This document shows positions 34,760-48,000 of a stretch of DNA of 64,000 nucleotides, piece by piece. A program made the translations under genes and the position numbers. The stretch's first letter is position 1, and each line of letters opens with the position of its first letter. The stretch comes from Neurospora intermedia (Eukaryota > Ascomycota > Sordariomycetes > Sordariales > Sordariaceae), in NCBI GenBank assembly GCA_037102815.1, contig BTPP01000004.1:2108001-2172000 (forward strand), given 5' to 3'. Under the pieces are notes generated by a model that saw nothing but the letters and a program-made list of their open reading frames with translations, was not told the origin of the DNA and ran no database searches.

Positions 34760-35659
34760 AGACGGGAGCTTTGCGACTTGTCCATAGGATGAAGAGACTG
34801 GTGAACACCGGTTGACACCTCACCTTTTTGCGCCATTCTTCACCCCGTCACTGGCTTCTCACCTCAACCTTCTTCCTCCAGAGGTGTTGTTTGGGTCACG
34901 GCGGTGGAAACAAGGGTCCAATTAAGCGGTCTGTGGGGTCGGTCGCGGCGGAAGACCCGAACAGGGGAAAACTGGGTGTTTGTCGGGACCGTGAAGCGTG
35001 TTAGCGTCATGCCAGCCCCCTAGTCCTGCGTAAGTATGGAGTCCATTCTGGGCGCTGAGTTGAGGACGAGGTGTGGTGCCGTGGTCCCTACCGCCTTCCG
35101 TCCCGCGGCTGAGCGACACGCCGTGGAGAGATGGAGCCCCAGTCTCTCACTTGAGGCCACTCCCCCTCCAACACGAAAAGACGGGACCATCTTCAAAATC
35201 GGAACTGCCCCCCCTTGCAACGGCTCTTCTTACATACTCTGCTTCCAAACTTCTTCAGAAATTCTTTTCTGTTTTTTTTTTTTTTTTGGTTTTCTGTTTC
35301 CTTTACGGTGCAAGGGGCGCACTAGAAGCAGCATCAGCAGCTTACTCTTATTACTATTGTTTTAATTCCCCTCCGAGTTTCACAGGATTCGGTCACGCCC
35401 CTCCTTTTTTTTTCTAGCTTATCTGCCCGTGGAACGAGCGCACGCGTACTCCTACTCCTTCGGCGTTTTATTGTGATCTGGTTCGTCGCAAACGGAGAGA
35501 CGGTCGGGGTTTGACTGCGGCTTTGAAGGAAACAAAAAGAGCAGCAACGACCTTTGGATACGGAGAATCCCTCGGGTCTTGCGCTTCTACGTCTTCCATC
35601 CCGGAGGCTGTCCGACTGACCAGCCATCCACCACCAACCATCACCACCCACTGCCCACC
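34760..35659. promoter_or_regulatory. Upstream region and leader of the ceramide synthase gene
   Basis: Composition returns to normal at once outside the transposon. A 16-T run (35272-35287) and C/A-rich leader sequence (about 35,560-35,659) precede the start codon. The transposon end is only about 900 bases from the start, so it lies within or next to the promoter. No specific site could be assigned. Confidence 0.4.
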
Positions 35660-37098
35660 ATGGCACCCTCGACAAAATCAGAACCGTTTCCGGAGCTCAG
35701 CTCGGCGGCAGACCGCCAATTACACTCCGAGGCTACCGCAGCCCGTCGCCGTAGAAAGTCGAGCGGCCTTGGACAAGCCTTGCGCGTCGGTGACACTGGC
35801 GCACCCGCCTTGGCCACCAGTCTTGCCCTCTCACAGAAGGTAAGGCATCGTCCCATCCTGAACACCAGGCCACAGACAGGGCAACAAGAAGAGAAGCTGA
35901 CAGCAGTTGTCATACAGGATTCCAAAGATGTCGCTGCGCCACCAGGCAAGAAATTTTCCAAGCGGCGCAAGGCGCGCTCCCTCCTGCGCCGCGCCAAAAA
36001 CTATGCCATCAAACACACGTGGGCCTTGCCCTTGGCCATCCTGATGGCATTCCTATCTCTCTACGCCATCAACCCGACCGAGAGCAACCCGATCCACCGC
36101 TTTATCTTTCTCTCATACAAGCTGCCGACTTCGAGTCCCGATGAGATCCCGCAATACGGCAAAGGCCTCTGGGACATTGCCTTTGTATCCTTCTACACCA
36201 TCGTCTTGTCCTTCACCCGCGAGTTCATCATGCAGGAGGTTTTGCGCCCCATGGCGCGCTGGGCCGGCCTCAAGTCGCGCGGAAAGCAGGCTCGGTACAT
36301 GGAGCAAATGTACACGGCTCTCTACTTTGGAATCATGGGACCCGTTGGTATGTACGTCATGAGCCGCACGCCCGTCTGGTACTTCAACACCGTCGGCATG
36401 TACGAGAACTTCCCGCACAAGACCCATGTGGCTGTGTTCAAGTTTTACTACCTTTTCCAGGCTGCCTACTGGGCGCAGCAGGCCATCGTGCTTCTCCTGG
36501 GAATGGAAAAGCCCCGGAAGGATTTCAGGGAGTTAGTCTGCCATCATATTGTCAGCTTGGCCTTGATTGGCTTGAGCTACCGCTTCCATTTCACCTACAT
36601 CGGTCTTGCGGTCTACATCACCCATGACATCAGTGATTTCTTCTTGGCGGTAAGTCCCTGCCCAGCACCAGTGAGTCGGAGCATGGCTCGTTTGCTAACT
36701 TGCCCAATTTCCAGACATCCAAGACTCTCAACTACCTCGACCACGCGCTCACCGGCCCCTACTACTTCACCTTCATGTGTGTATGGATCTACCTGCGCCA
36801 CTACCTCAACTTGCGCATCATTTGGAGTCTGTTCACCGAGTTCAAGACCGTCGGCCCTTACGAGCTCAACTGGGAGACTCAGCAGTACAAGTGCAGCCTC
36901 TCCTTCGTCATCACGCTCGCTTTGCTCGGCTCCCTTCAGGCGCTCAACCTGTTTTGGCTGTTCTTCATCATCCGCATCGCTTACCGCTTCGTTGTCCATA
37001 AAGTTGCCAAGGATGACCGCAGCGATGATGAGTCGGAGTTGGAAGATGATGCTCCCGAGGAGAAGCCTACCGCTAATGGCTCTACCACCAAGAGGTAG
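35660..37098 (+). CDS. lag1: Ceramide synthase, LAG1/LAC1 (TLC domain)
   Basis: This ER membrane acyl-CoA-dependent ceramide synthase joins a sphingoid base and a fatty acyl-CoA. Exons are 35660-35839, 35918-36649 and 36715-37098, giving 431 aa. The first intron (78 nt, GTAAGG...ACAG with a GCTGAC branch-like site) is a multiple of three and has no stop, so retention would add 26 residues in frame. The N-terminus is basic and cytosolic, and five to six hydrophobic segments follow. The Lag motif is present: VCHHIVSLALIGLSY (catalytic His-His at about residues 268-269) and YITHDISDFFLATSKTLNYL (Asp pair at about 296-299; residues 295-314 overall). The acidic C-terminus (DDRSDDESELEDDAPEE) resembles the CK2-phosphorylated tails of yeast Lag1/Lac1. 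The start is the ATG in ACCATGG context. Confidence 0.95.
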
Positions 37099-38563
37099 AT
37101 TGAGGGGAGTAACATCATCTTTCTGTTATCATTATCGCTTGTATTAGAGTCACTATAATTGGGGGGTTTCCGGTGATGATGTATGATGTGCATCTATATC
37201 TATCTATCTGTACACAACTTCGGCACATTAAACGTCCCTCCCACCATGTTTGTATATGAAGCAAAGGGAGTGGAAATGAAACGACGGTGTACATCATTTG
37301 TAACTGCATGGAAATGAATCACACACCATACGACCATTTGGGATGAATCGGGAAAGGGATTAGAAAAGGGTTCGGGAGAAGAAGTAATTAAAGGAAGAAA
37401 GGATACGCACACAACTCCTGTGCATGAAAAATTCACATGATTACCTATTACACACTCGCTTCTCAGACGGCGACTCGAAAACATGCAGTGATGCAAAGGA
37501 TAAATAGGGATAAGTAAACAAAGTGAAAGTGGGATCACGAACTATTTGGCCACGTCAAACTTGTCGGTCCTGCTGTAAAGAGTAATTAGCCATCATACGG
37601 GCTTCCTCAAAAGCCATCACCATATGGCCAATCATCGAATTGATCCAAGACTGGGGTGATCGATATCATCCGATCTTGGTAACTTCGTGGCAGTCAAGGG
37701 CAATCTGTCTGTGCGGGTCGGCCGTTCGGCCTCAACGATACAACGAAATCTTCCACTTCTTACCGACTTTTAAATCCGTCCACGCCGCTCTACCGATGAC
37801 GCTCAATGTCTTCCTGTAATTTGACTCCGATTCGGAGTTGAGTTTCAACAACGTCACTATAATGCCCAGCTGTCAAGGGTCTCCTCCTCTGAATACCACG
37901 AAAGACCTACAGCCAAGTAAACGACGAGATAGCATCGAAATGGTGATACATGCTCCCTATGCTTCACCAAGGACGGGAAAGAAAAGCGTCAGCCGCACGA
38001 TAAAGCATGGCAAAAAGCACGTACGTTTGTGTAGATTAAATGGCTTTTGAAAAGAAAGATCAAGGCGGTCACAAAGCCAGTATCATCGATGCGCAACCCA
38101 GGAGCCAGCCAGTACGAACCTCATCTCGGGATCAGCAACCAGGAAAGAAAGAAAATTGAAATAAATGCAAGAATGAAGAAGTAGTGATGGATAATGGATA
38201 GATAGTTGAAAGACGATAGCTGGACTGGAGAGGATTGCATACGAAAGACGGATGGCTCGCTTGATTTGCTATGTACGCCCAAAACCTAGGCTCTTCAAAG
38301 AAGTACACAGAGACAACTGATTTGAATCAAGACACTTTGTATATATATATATATATATATTTTTCTCTTCCTTGATCTCTCTTCACCTCTTCACTTCTCT
38401 CCCGTTCCCCTTCCTCCTCTCACCTATTTCCTTCCATCCATTTTTTCTTCAAGTACCTACCACTTTTTAAGTCCCCCTTCCAGCCCAAGTTTGATTTAAT
38501 TCTACGAGGTATCCCGCCCTGCCCCTACTCTACTTCTTCTTGATGAGACCTACATATCATCAT
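37099..38563. other. Convergent 3' spacer with AT microsatellite
   Basis: 3' UTRs of two convergent genes lie here, with an (AT)n run at about 38340-38360 followed by a T/C-rich stretch. No other coding region is supported. Confidence 0.45.
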
Positions 38564-39090
38564 TTACCACTTCCACGACTTCTTCTTCTCCTTCTCCTTC
38601 TCCTCAGCTTCCTTCCTCTCATGCTCAATCGGCACCGCCATCAACTCGAAATGCTTGCTGTGATCAACCACGCTAGGCATATTCTTCCACTCGCTGTACT
38701 CAAAGTGCTCGGTGAATTTGGATTCCCTTCCGGGCTGGACGGAGCTGTTTGGGAAGGAGGGGGATTTGTATGTTGTGGGCTGGGATGCGGTAAGGTATGA
38801 GGGGGTGGTGGTGCTCGTGGACGCGATGTTGTGGGAGAAGGAATTGGTCCCTGTCCATGAGGAGGTGGAGGATGCTAGTCGGAAAAGGGGGATGGGGTGA
38901 GTATGGTGTAGAGGTGTAGAGGTGAAGCGGAGACAAGAAGAAAAGAAAAAAAGAAAAAAAGGGAACAAAAGGGAGGCGGGAGCGCGGAAAGAAAGCAAGT
39001 GGCTGAAAAAGTAAACTTTCACTTACAGCCTCCCATGGTTGAGGGGGAAGTTGTGTTGTTATTGTTGATTGTTGAGTTGGAATTGGACAT
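38564..39090 (-). CDS. Small two-exon protein of unknown function (124 aa)
   Basis: Exons are 39090-39027 and 38874-38564 with a 152-nt intron (GTAAGT...CTAG) joined in phase 1. The protein begins MSNSNSTINNNNTTSPST, has a Ser/Thr-rich, probably disordered first half, and then a more regular segment with HFEYSEWKNMPSVVDHSKHF. It ends in a charged Glu/Lys helix (ERKEAEEKEKEKKKSWKW). No signal peptide or membrane segment is seen in the spliced product; the hydrophobic stretch seen by reading unspliced is intronic. I do not recognise the family. Splice-site quality and the consistent frame support a real gene. Confidence 0.6.
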
Positions 39091-41702
39091 GGTGAGTATT
39101 TGTAGGCTGACTTAAAAAAAAAAATACTGGCTCGATAAGTTGATTCTTCTCTTGTGACGACACTAATGATAATGCTGGAGGCTCCTGCTATACTCAAAGA
39201 AACTTGGGTATCGACTACTATCAGGCATCTTACACTTCAGTTGGACGCATCCTCGGAGATGATTATATATATCTTGAGGTTGGAACACTTGGAATGCGCA
39301 AACTACCTCTCCCCAATTTCTACATGAACAGGGTGTCAAAAACCTGCGTTTGATGTTAGCCATCACTTTATCGATATCTGGAACTGAATACTGCTTCACA
39401 AACTCGACATTGGGACATATGGGAGAGATGGATGACAAGCAAACTATCAACTCCAAAACACTCCACCTGTTGGATGACCAACACTCGTTTTCTTCTTCTT
39501 ACGAGAAGTGTGACCGTAAACGATACCAGACTATGATTTCTCTATGTGTAGACCTTTGTGAGTTGCATCATGCAAGAATTTTCAGAAGTCATACTGGTCT
39601 TCTGGGTAGGCTTGAATCAGATCATCGTGATGACACCCCGAGGCCTCACTTTCCATAGATGTGTTTGACGTCTGGAAAGTTGGTTTGTTTCAGCACCTGT
39701 ATTGATGGAGAGGTCTGTCCAGTCTTGTAAGGGCGGGAAGTCTCCGGACATACATGAGTGAAGCTAACGAGGCTTGAGGAGTCGAGGCAAGAGCTACTCA
39801 TGGGACTGCCCCGTAATCCAGCTACTTGTAAGAGCGAACGGCAGTTTCCATTTTTTTGTTCATCGGCCAAATTGTTCTTGCTGTTTCTGACATTTGAACC
39901 CATCATACCTTCTCGGTTTTCTTTTTTGTGTGTGTTTTTTTTTTTTTTTCCCCTTTTATTCGTCTTTTTTTTTTCTCTTTCTTTTTTTTTTTTCCCTCGT
40001 GGCCACTCCTTCCCCGATCAGAAAACACGGACTCGTCCATGACAAAAATGATAAGACCATTGTAGTCCGATACCGCTCGCTGTAGTTAAGAAAGGCCGTT
40101 GCAAAACTAAACTATGATAGGGATTACGGCAATTCGAAAACACATCGGCTAGAGTCCTTTGGGATATTCCGATTCGGAAATCGCCTAGAAATTAAGCTCA
40201 AAGGTGCAGTAATGACACTTGGATACGTGGCACGTAAGAGTATGCCCAAGGTATAATTATGTCAAAGGTTTATTATGTTTGTCCAGGACGAGACAGAGTA
40301 GGTACAGCACACAGCATTCACTGTCGCTCCCCTAATACATCTCCTCACAACTCTCACTTCCAAACACAATAAATCAAGGCATGATCCAGCAGCAATCATG
40401 ACACACACCCTCTTTCCTTCAACTGAAGACAGTTCATCTCAAGTATTACAAACTACAAACGCACTACACGCTAAGCTCACTGGGTATTCGCCTCCGCTCT
40501 GAAGCATCATCCTTTTCATTTCGAGCTGACAGAGTGAACCATCTTCACTCAGCAGCCAACACCAGACCCATTCACCAACACCATCGACCTGGGTATCTTG
40601 CTCCACCACTCCCACCCCTCCCACAAACCTGTGACAACGCACATAGCCGCCCTTCAAAGACATTTAATGACAACTCGCTCATATACTAAGCATTGCTTAC
40701 TCGCTTGCTCGCCAAACGTTGCTCGCTTGCTCGCACATGCTTAGTGACCAGGAACAGATAGACCGAAGAGGGAAACGGAAAAAGGGTCTCGCTCACATCG
40801 AATAAGCGGGTAGGGAAAATACGGGAAAATAGAACAGATGCGAGAGGAAGATGGAGTGATAGTGTCATCGATGGGCCATCAGCCATCGACCGGATGAATT
40901 AGTGTCTCTTTATGAGTGTTTTGGAAAACCCCATCACGAACTGGTAAGTCCTTCGTTTCCCAAGGGCTGTAAGGTCGTGACCCCAAATCACTTGATAAAC
41001 CACTTACATGGTGATAGATAACTCCGGGCTCCGGGTATAACCCCCCCCCTTTTTTTTTTTCCTCCTTTTCTTCCTTTCCCCTTCTCCACATCCTCTGTTC
41101 ACCGTTTCTCCTCCGTCTACCCTGTCCGATGCCGGGCTGTAAAAAGCAAAGTGTGAAAGGCAAACCAGAGTGTAACGCCATGACACACGGCTCCCAATGC
41201 ACGAAGAAAAAAAAACCAAAAATGGAAGCGACATTTCAAGAAACCAAGGAAGGGGCGTGCAGTATATCACTGGACCAGAGCAACAACTTCTTTCAAAAGG
41301 GGGCCCCAAGAAATTCGAGTGTAAGGGGACAAAATTATGGCCCATATTGCATTAAAGGAATCCCCACCAACGCCAGCTATGCTTGGGAATCTTATCTCAT
41401 GGTTCGCGTCTCTCGTTAAGCGGCATGTTTGAATAAGAAAAGGAAAACAGAAAGAGATTTTATAGACAGGAGAAAATGCGAAGTGGGTGATTATTACGGT
41501 CCCGCCATGGGGACCAGTTGATGCTTCGCTGGGAATGAAAACGGTACCAAAACATGCAATATGTCCAGCATGGCATCGACGAGTGAGGTTCACTTGGCTT
41601 GCTGCCCATGGTGACCGACCGATTATTAGGTGTAGCTATGTCGCAAATGTATAGACTCTCGCTAAACACTGATGCATCGTTGACTAAGTCGTTCGGGGGC
41701 CC
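39091..41702. other. 2.6 kb spacer with T-rich tracts
   Basis: No gene is supported. There are T-rich runs near 39,937-39,992 and a C/T homopolymer patch at about 41,040-41,070. The part next to 41,702 is the 3' UTR of the ABC transporter gene. Confidence 0.4.
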
Positions 41703-44700
41703 TCATGTACTGGCTCGTACCCTACGTGGCAAAGAGTAACTTGAGGACAGTCTAGAACGCGAGGCATATGAGGCTGAAAGCGGTTGACCATTGTCTCTGC
41801 GTCCAGCAATTGGTTGTATCGCCGCGATTCGCGGGTCGTAGGCAGTGGTGTGGTTGTCCTCCTCGTGAGAATCATCGCTCGCTTCGTCATGAAGAGTTCC
41901 CTCTGATCCACTGACCGAAGCGCTGCTGTCATCATCCGAGTGTGAGCTAGTACCCCTATGAGATGTGGTGTCTGACTCATTGTCCGGCGTCGAGGTACCA
42001 GCAGTTGGGCTTTTCAGCCCTGTCTGCAGAACAGCGGATGAGGCCATGCTATCTCCATCTGAGTGATCGTCATCTCGTGAGAGGTTGGCTCGACTCAACA
42101 ATTTTTGAGCCTTCAGGGTGGCTCTCAGAGCGTGCTCTGCCGCGCGCTCAGCACGGCAATGCTTCTCCCACATGGAAGCATAGCGGCCACCCAGAGCTAG
42201 GAGCTCCTGATGTGTGCCTTTTTCGACCATGGTGCCAGCGTGAAGGACAATGATTTGATCCGCATGCGTAATAGTTGACAATCGATGCCTGTAATACATA
42301 TTATCGTTAGCGACCATTCATTGATCATCAGTACATATGCCACTTACGCAATGATCAGGAGCGTACGGCCCTCGCCAAAATTGCCGCTGATTAGCTTGGA
42401 CTGGATCTTCTGCTCTGTCTCACCATCCAAGGCTGATGTCGCCTCGTCCAACATGATGATTTGTGGGTTTTTAAGAATTGTGCGCGCGATAGCAACACGT
42501 TGCTTCTCACCACCGCTCAAGCGAAGGCCACGCTCGCCAACTTTGGTGGCGTAGCCGTCCGGGAAACTCAGAATACGATCGTGAATCGCAGCCGCCCGGC
42601 AAGCATCATACACATCTTCTTCGGTTGCGTTCGGGTTCGCATATTTCAGGTTGTACATGAGGGTCTCGTTGAACAGAATAGTGTCTTGCGGAACAACGCC
42701 AATGAATCGGCGCACTGAGTCGATGGTCAAGTCTTTCACGTCATGGCCGTCCATCTGAATGCTTCCCTCCTGGCAGTTGTAGTACCGGAACATCAAACGG
42801 AAAACGGTGGATTTGCCACCTCCAGACTCGCCGACAAATGCGGTAGTAGTTCCGGGCTTGCACTCGAAAGACAGGTCATGTAGGGCAGGCCTGCGCTTGT
42901 CGTACGAGAACCCGACGTTGTTCCATTTCAGATGGCCGCTGCAGCTTGCCAAGTCTTGGACATCAGGGCCGTCAATGACAGAAGGCTGGATTTTGAAGAG
43001 TTCGAGGAGTCTCTCTCCAGAGATCATGGCTTGCTGGATGGTCCGGTAAAAAGTACCAAAAAAGTTGAGTGGTCCTTGTAGCTGGCCGAGATAAGTGATC
43101 AACGACACAAACTCACCAAGGGTCCGAGTGCCTTGGCTGACCTGATACGCGCAGGTCATCATGATGACAAGAAAGCCGCACATAAAAACCATGGACTGAC
43201 ACATGTTCATGTGATTCATGCCAAAGGTCACCTTGGCCTCGGCTGCCTGGAAGTTGAGGATCGCATTGCGGTAGCGCGCAAACTCGTACTTCTCGGCGTT
43301 GAAGTACTTGACGGTTTCGTAAGACGTGATCGAATCGTTCTTAACCGCCTCTTCCTCTCTATCCGCATTGACCATATCGCGTCGCTGGTCAGCCCTGGTT
43401 GCCGCCATACGGATCGTCAAAAACAAATAATAAAAGGTGATGACCGAGACGAACAAGGCGTACATGGGCCCGAACTTGACATAAAAGAAGATGATGGCTA
43501 TGAAAAGGTCGATGAGCATAGGAACCACTTGGAAGGTTGTCTGCTCCAGGAACTGGTTGATAGAGGCTCCCTTGTTGAGGGCGGAAAGAACCTCTCCAGT
43601 GCGTTTGCCAAGGTGGAAATCCAGTGACAGAGAATGCACATGCTCAAATGCAGCTGTCGTCAATGCTCGGTAGGTATGCTGCGATACGGGAATCCAGAGG
43701 ATCGACCTCAAAGACCCAAGCAATCCAGAAGGCCCTTGAAGCAGCTTGTATAATACCAGAAGTCCAACCTGCATCCACGGCATTTTGAAAACCCCGTCCT
43801 TCGGCTCTAGTGCATCGGTAACTCTTCCCATCTGAGCGGGAACCGCAATGTTGACAAAGCGCTGGAGAAGGACCAAAACAAAGCACACAAGAATGATGCC
43901 CTGGAGCTTCAGAGAATTTGCTGGCCAAAGATATGGGAAGAAGACCGAATAACCGCGGCAGTATTCGAACCAGGTCTTGTGAGGGAGTTTCTGAGGTCGG
44001 TAGAATGCCGCTTCCGCATCACGCTGTTGACAACCCGCTTCCCCAGCGCCATTTTCGCTTCCAAATCCAGAGTCGGTCCGTGGAAGTCTGCGATCATTGC
44101 CTCTGTTGGAGCCGGTATGATAGTTTGGGTGACTTCCGTTTAGCAAAGGACTTGACTCGTCACTATCGGAGTGGCTTGCTTCTTCGTCGTATCGCTGTTT
44201 TTCCTTGATACACTTCCTGGTCGTTAGAGCAGCATAGGTGAACGCCATAATCGTTATGATTAGTATACGGACAGCACCAATGCTGAGATCCAGAAGGTCC
44301 CACCCGTCCAAGCCATCAGTTTGTTTCGGTATCGGGTCCTGAGCGCCGAGGTTGGAGTAGTGGCTCCCGGTAACAATGAGGGCGAATGATAACAGGACGA
44401 CAATTTCGCCGGCGAGGCCGAGAACCCATGTAATGAAGTGGACGATATTCGGGCTGTGTTCCCAGTCAAACAATGTGATGAGAACGTATACGTAAAAGAA
44501 AGCTGACCCAGCAACGTAAACCTTTAAGCGGAGTTGTAAGTACATCAAGCCAATAGTTTGACAGCCCCTCAGGACCAGATACTTGGAAGTGGGAACGACT
44601 TACGATGCGCTGTTCATCGCACCACCAATCGCCCACCTCCCCTTTCACTCCGCGAGCTGACACAGCGTGAAGGGCGATAGCAGCACCGTTGGCAACAAAT

Positions 44701-45005
44701 GATAGTACAAGACCAGCCGAGAGGTACTGAAACACGGTCTTGGCCACGTCGCCGTTATGAACAAAGGGTGCTTGAATGTCATGATGCTCACGCCTTCTCT
44801 TGGTAAAGGGTAGAGGTTTGCCGCCGGGGCCCTTGATGGTTGGGGCAACTACTTCCTCCTCGGTCTTGGAAGTGACGATACTATGGATTCCGGCTGAAAT
44901 AATGAAGGCGAATAATAGAACGACTGGATAGCATAGCTGAGAATTTCTAAAGACGACTTCAGCGAGGCTCAGCTGAAAGCCTCGTCCACTCTTGAGTGCG
45001 TCCAT
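41703..45005 (-). CDS. hmt1: HMT1/ABCB6-type half ABC transporter (heavy-metal tolerance family)
   Basis: In fission yeast the family moves phytochelatin/glutathione-metal conjugates into the vacuole; relatives include ABCB6. Exons are 45005-44604, 44521-42348 and 42288-41703, giving 1,053 aa. Residues about 1-280 form an N-terminal multi-helix extension (TMD0) typical of HMT1, and a Ser/Asp-rich linker with an SSPLLNG motif follows. The six-helix ABC transmembrane domain (about 335-610) contains [20 protein letters not shown]. The ATPase domain has Walker [10 protein letters not shown] (about 698-706), signature LSGGEKQR (about 800), Walker [13 protein letters not shown] (about 820) and H-loop HRLST. 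A long acidic Ser-rich tail follows. All catalytic motifs are intact. Substrate is inferred from the family. Confidence 0.92.
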
Positions 45006-48000
45006 GTTGGGCCTGCACACAACTGAGGGTTAGAAGAGAGCCCGGTAAAGTGGTTGGGTGGTTGAGTGAGAGGAGTTGAAAAGGTGAAATAGAAATAAGA
45101 TGAGCTTGGGAAGGAGGGATGTGGGAGCCAAGGCGGGGAGGCAAGGAGTACCTCTTTTGGAGGACAGGGGATGGAAAGGCAGAAGCAGATGAATGATCAG
45201 AAGGTGGCACTGCATGCTAGCTCGACGGGCCCAGGCAATGCTTGACGGGAGCTGACATACAGAAAGAGGCAGGATTTAGAGAAGAGAGGAGAAGACAACG
45301 ACAAGGCAGAGGCAGGGCCGCCAGATCATGACCCTCGGGACCCTCGAGATGTCCTTGGCGATTTTGAGTGGTAGTTGGCCGAGTTCAAGTGAAAGTTGCG
45401 GTTGAGGTTCCGGCTGCGCGCAGTGGCGGCAAACTGCAACCGAACTGGCAAACTGGATGAGGACGGCGGCAGAAGAAGCGAGCGTATGTTTTGAATAGAG
45501 AGGCCGAGCCTGGAAAAGGCCAAGGAGACCCGGGAGATAGGCAGACGGTGTCGTTGGGGTAGGAGAAGTAAGTAGTATGAAGCTGCAGACGGCTGCCGAG
45601 GTGATGGCGTAGCAGGGTCGGCGGGAGGGTATATTAAAGACGGGACGGTGTAGATGAGATGCCGTACACTCGCCCACTATCGCGCTGCGTGTGCGTGTGC
45701 GTGTCTCTGGGTGAACCCTCGAGGCCACTCTTGTCCCGCTGCTGAATGCTTTTGGGTCGATGGGTTGTCGTCGGATGGCAAGGTCTCTAGCAAGGTGCGT
45801 CACGGTTGAAGTTCCCGTCAACGTGTTGAGCACCGAGACCGAGTCCAGTAAAAGTAGGTACTGTAGAGAAGTACCTCGATCGAGTTGGCGGCCTGTAGAC
45901 GGATGGTGGGGCAGCCAGCGCCGCAGGCGGGAGCAGGTGACGGGTTTGGTGGTGCGGCGGCTTTTGCCACTTGAAAGATCGATCCTGTCTGGGGCTGAAC
46001 CGAGTCAAGAGATGTCGTTGCTGCTGATGAGGTCCAGCTGAGAGGCAAGCCGCCTGGTTTGATGTTCAAAACCCTGGGGCCGCTTGAACCGTCGATAACC
46101 TGGATGGATGGATGGAAGCCTGTGGATTTCTAAGCCTCCGAGGGAGTCCACTTCCACTTGGTAACTAGGGTAAGTGCGACTTGTTGGCAGAAGTGATCAA
46201 TGTTTTGTCGGCTGTGTCGTTACTGCCAAAAAGAGAAGCTCGAGAAGCCAGGATTTGTACTTGGGTCCGGACGGGATGCAAGCCTAAGTACAAGAGGCAA
46301 GTAGGAGGTAGGTGTACTGTACCTAGTACCCGAAGCACAAGATGCACAGCGGAGATCAAGGACAGGTAGGGCAGCCCTATGGAGATGATGGTCAAGGACC
46401 CAGAGGGGAGAGGAGGGAAAGGGAGGGGAGGGGAGAGGAGAGCGGAAAACCAGAACGAAAACGAGTGTGGTGAGATGGAAGATGGAAGTTGAAAAGGAGT
46501 TGAGGTGGTTGTTGGGAAGTCGGAGATGGAGAGTAGCTTTCAGACGAAAGAAAGCCGCGGGACGGCAGACAGATGCCCATGCTGCCTCTACATGCATCCG
46601 CCTCACAAACGGGACGACGGAGGGGTCGACGTCCTTCTTGGGTTGAGCTAGAGAGGATCCTCGTCTCAGGTCTCGAAGCCAGTTCGGTGCATGGAGGCCC
46701 TGGAGTATGAATGTACCGTAGAGGTAAGGTACAAAACCGGGCAGCTGAAGCAGCCGGGCCGGACTTGTGTCGTCAGGTCTGGTCTTGGGTTGCTCTTACC
46801 CGTAGGGTAGGTACATACCTAGTACATTACAACCTGCCCGCCATTGAACATGACTTGGTGTAAATACAAAATCAGAAATGCCACGTTAGACGCCCAATTG
46901 TGACATTGTCGGTTCTTTTCACCATGACCACAACAAAAGGCACAGATGGTTTGTCGTTTACGATTAGTTGCGACTCCATCGCTTTCTGTCGTTGGAGATG
47001 CGACACTCTACATACAGTCGGGTAGTTCTCCTACGCAGTACTCACTAGCCATATTGGCGACATTCCACAGTGGTTGTCTGGGCTCCGGCTGCAGTGCTTG
47101 TCCCCAAAGACAAGTGGAGAGCTTCTCCACACACACACACACTTACAGCAACATCGCCTTCAAGCTAAACGCAGTGCCTGCATTGATCAGCCAATGAAAC
47201 CGTCAAAGCGGCCCTGACAAGGGCGAGCGCAATGGGGAGGTTGGCCCAGGCCCGCGGCTGGCCCCTCCGAAAAGTCGGAGTCAAATCGATCAGATGTGTC
47301 TTTCTGGCTGGATCAAGACATCATGTTCGCCTTCCATTTTGAGCGTTACATACTTTCTTTGTGCCGCAGCACCAGAATCTGGGGCTTGTATCACGGATAT
47401 GGAACCTGAATATCAGCACGACATATCCTGTGTCCGGGGCTCATGGACATGATGCTGTACCTAATGTGTGTAGTATACACACTAACAAGTTGACATGTAG
47501 TGCAATCGGTACCTTACAGAGCTTATAACGTACCTGACGTCCTGATCGATCCCCACAATCTCGTCCCTGGTGCATATCATCATGTCTGATGCCATGCTCG
47601 CCTGGCATGGACTAGCAATAGCTTTTCCAATATATATGTGCCTGTACCTCGCGTGTGTCATCGCTGTCGTCAGGTTTTCTTTCTTTTTGACCGCGGAAAC
47701 CATACTGTGTCCATGCTGTCCTGATCACGAATGACAGACAATTGAGGTGGTGGGAGAAAACAACTTATATTTAAAAGGGCCCACTACATTGGGTGAGTGG
47801 TGAGTGGTCATCGTATGTTTAGTTGGAATGAAACACGGCATGGTGATTGGTTGTTTGGCTGGCCCACGAGCTGCATCACTGCACCAGTTCCCGCTCATAT
47901 GGGATCGATGTAACCGCTGTTTCCTGTTGTCCTCCCACATGGGGAGAAGACCCGAGTGTGTGTGTTGGAGTAGCTGACAAGGGTGGTTATTCTCGTACAG

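Noticed and set aside
35579-35659. Longer N-terminus for the ceramide synthase starting upstream of 35660
   Set aside because: The upstream in-frame codons use no ATG; the ATG at 35660 has good context (ACCATGG) and suits family length.
45276-45833. 185-codon minus-strand frame upstream of the ABC transporter
   Set aside because: Low-complexity Pro/Ser/Thr composition, no codon bias; it lies in the probable 5' leader region of hmt1.
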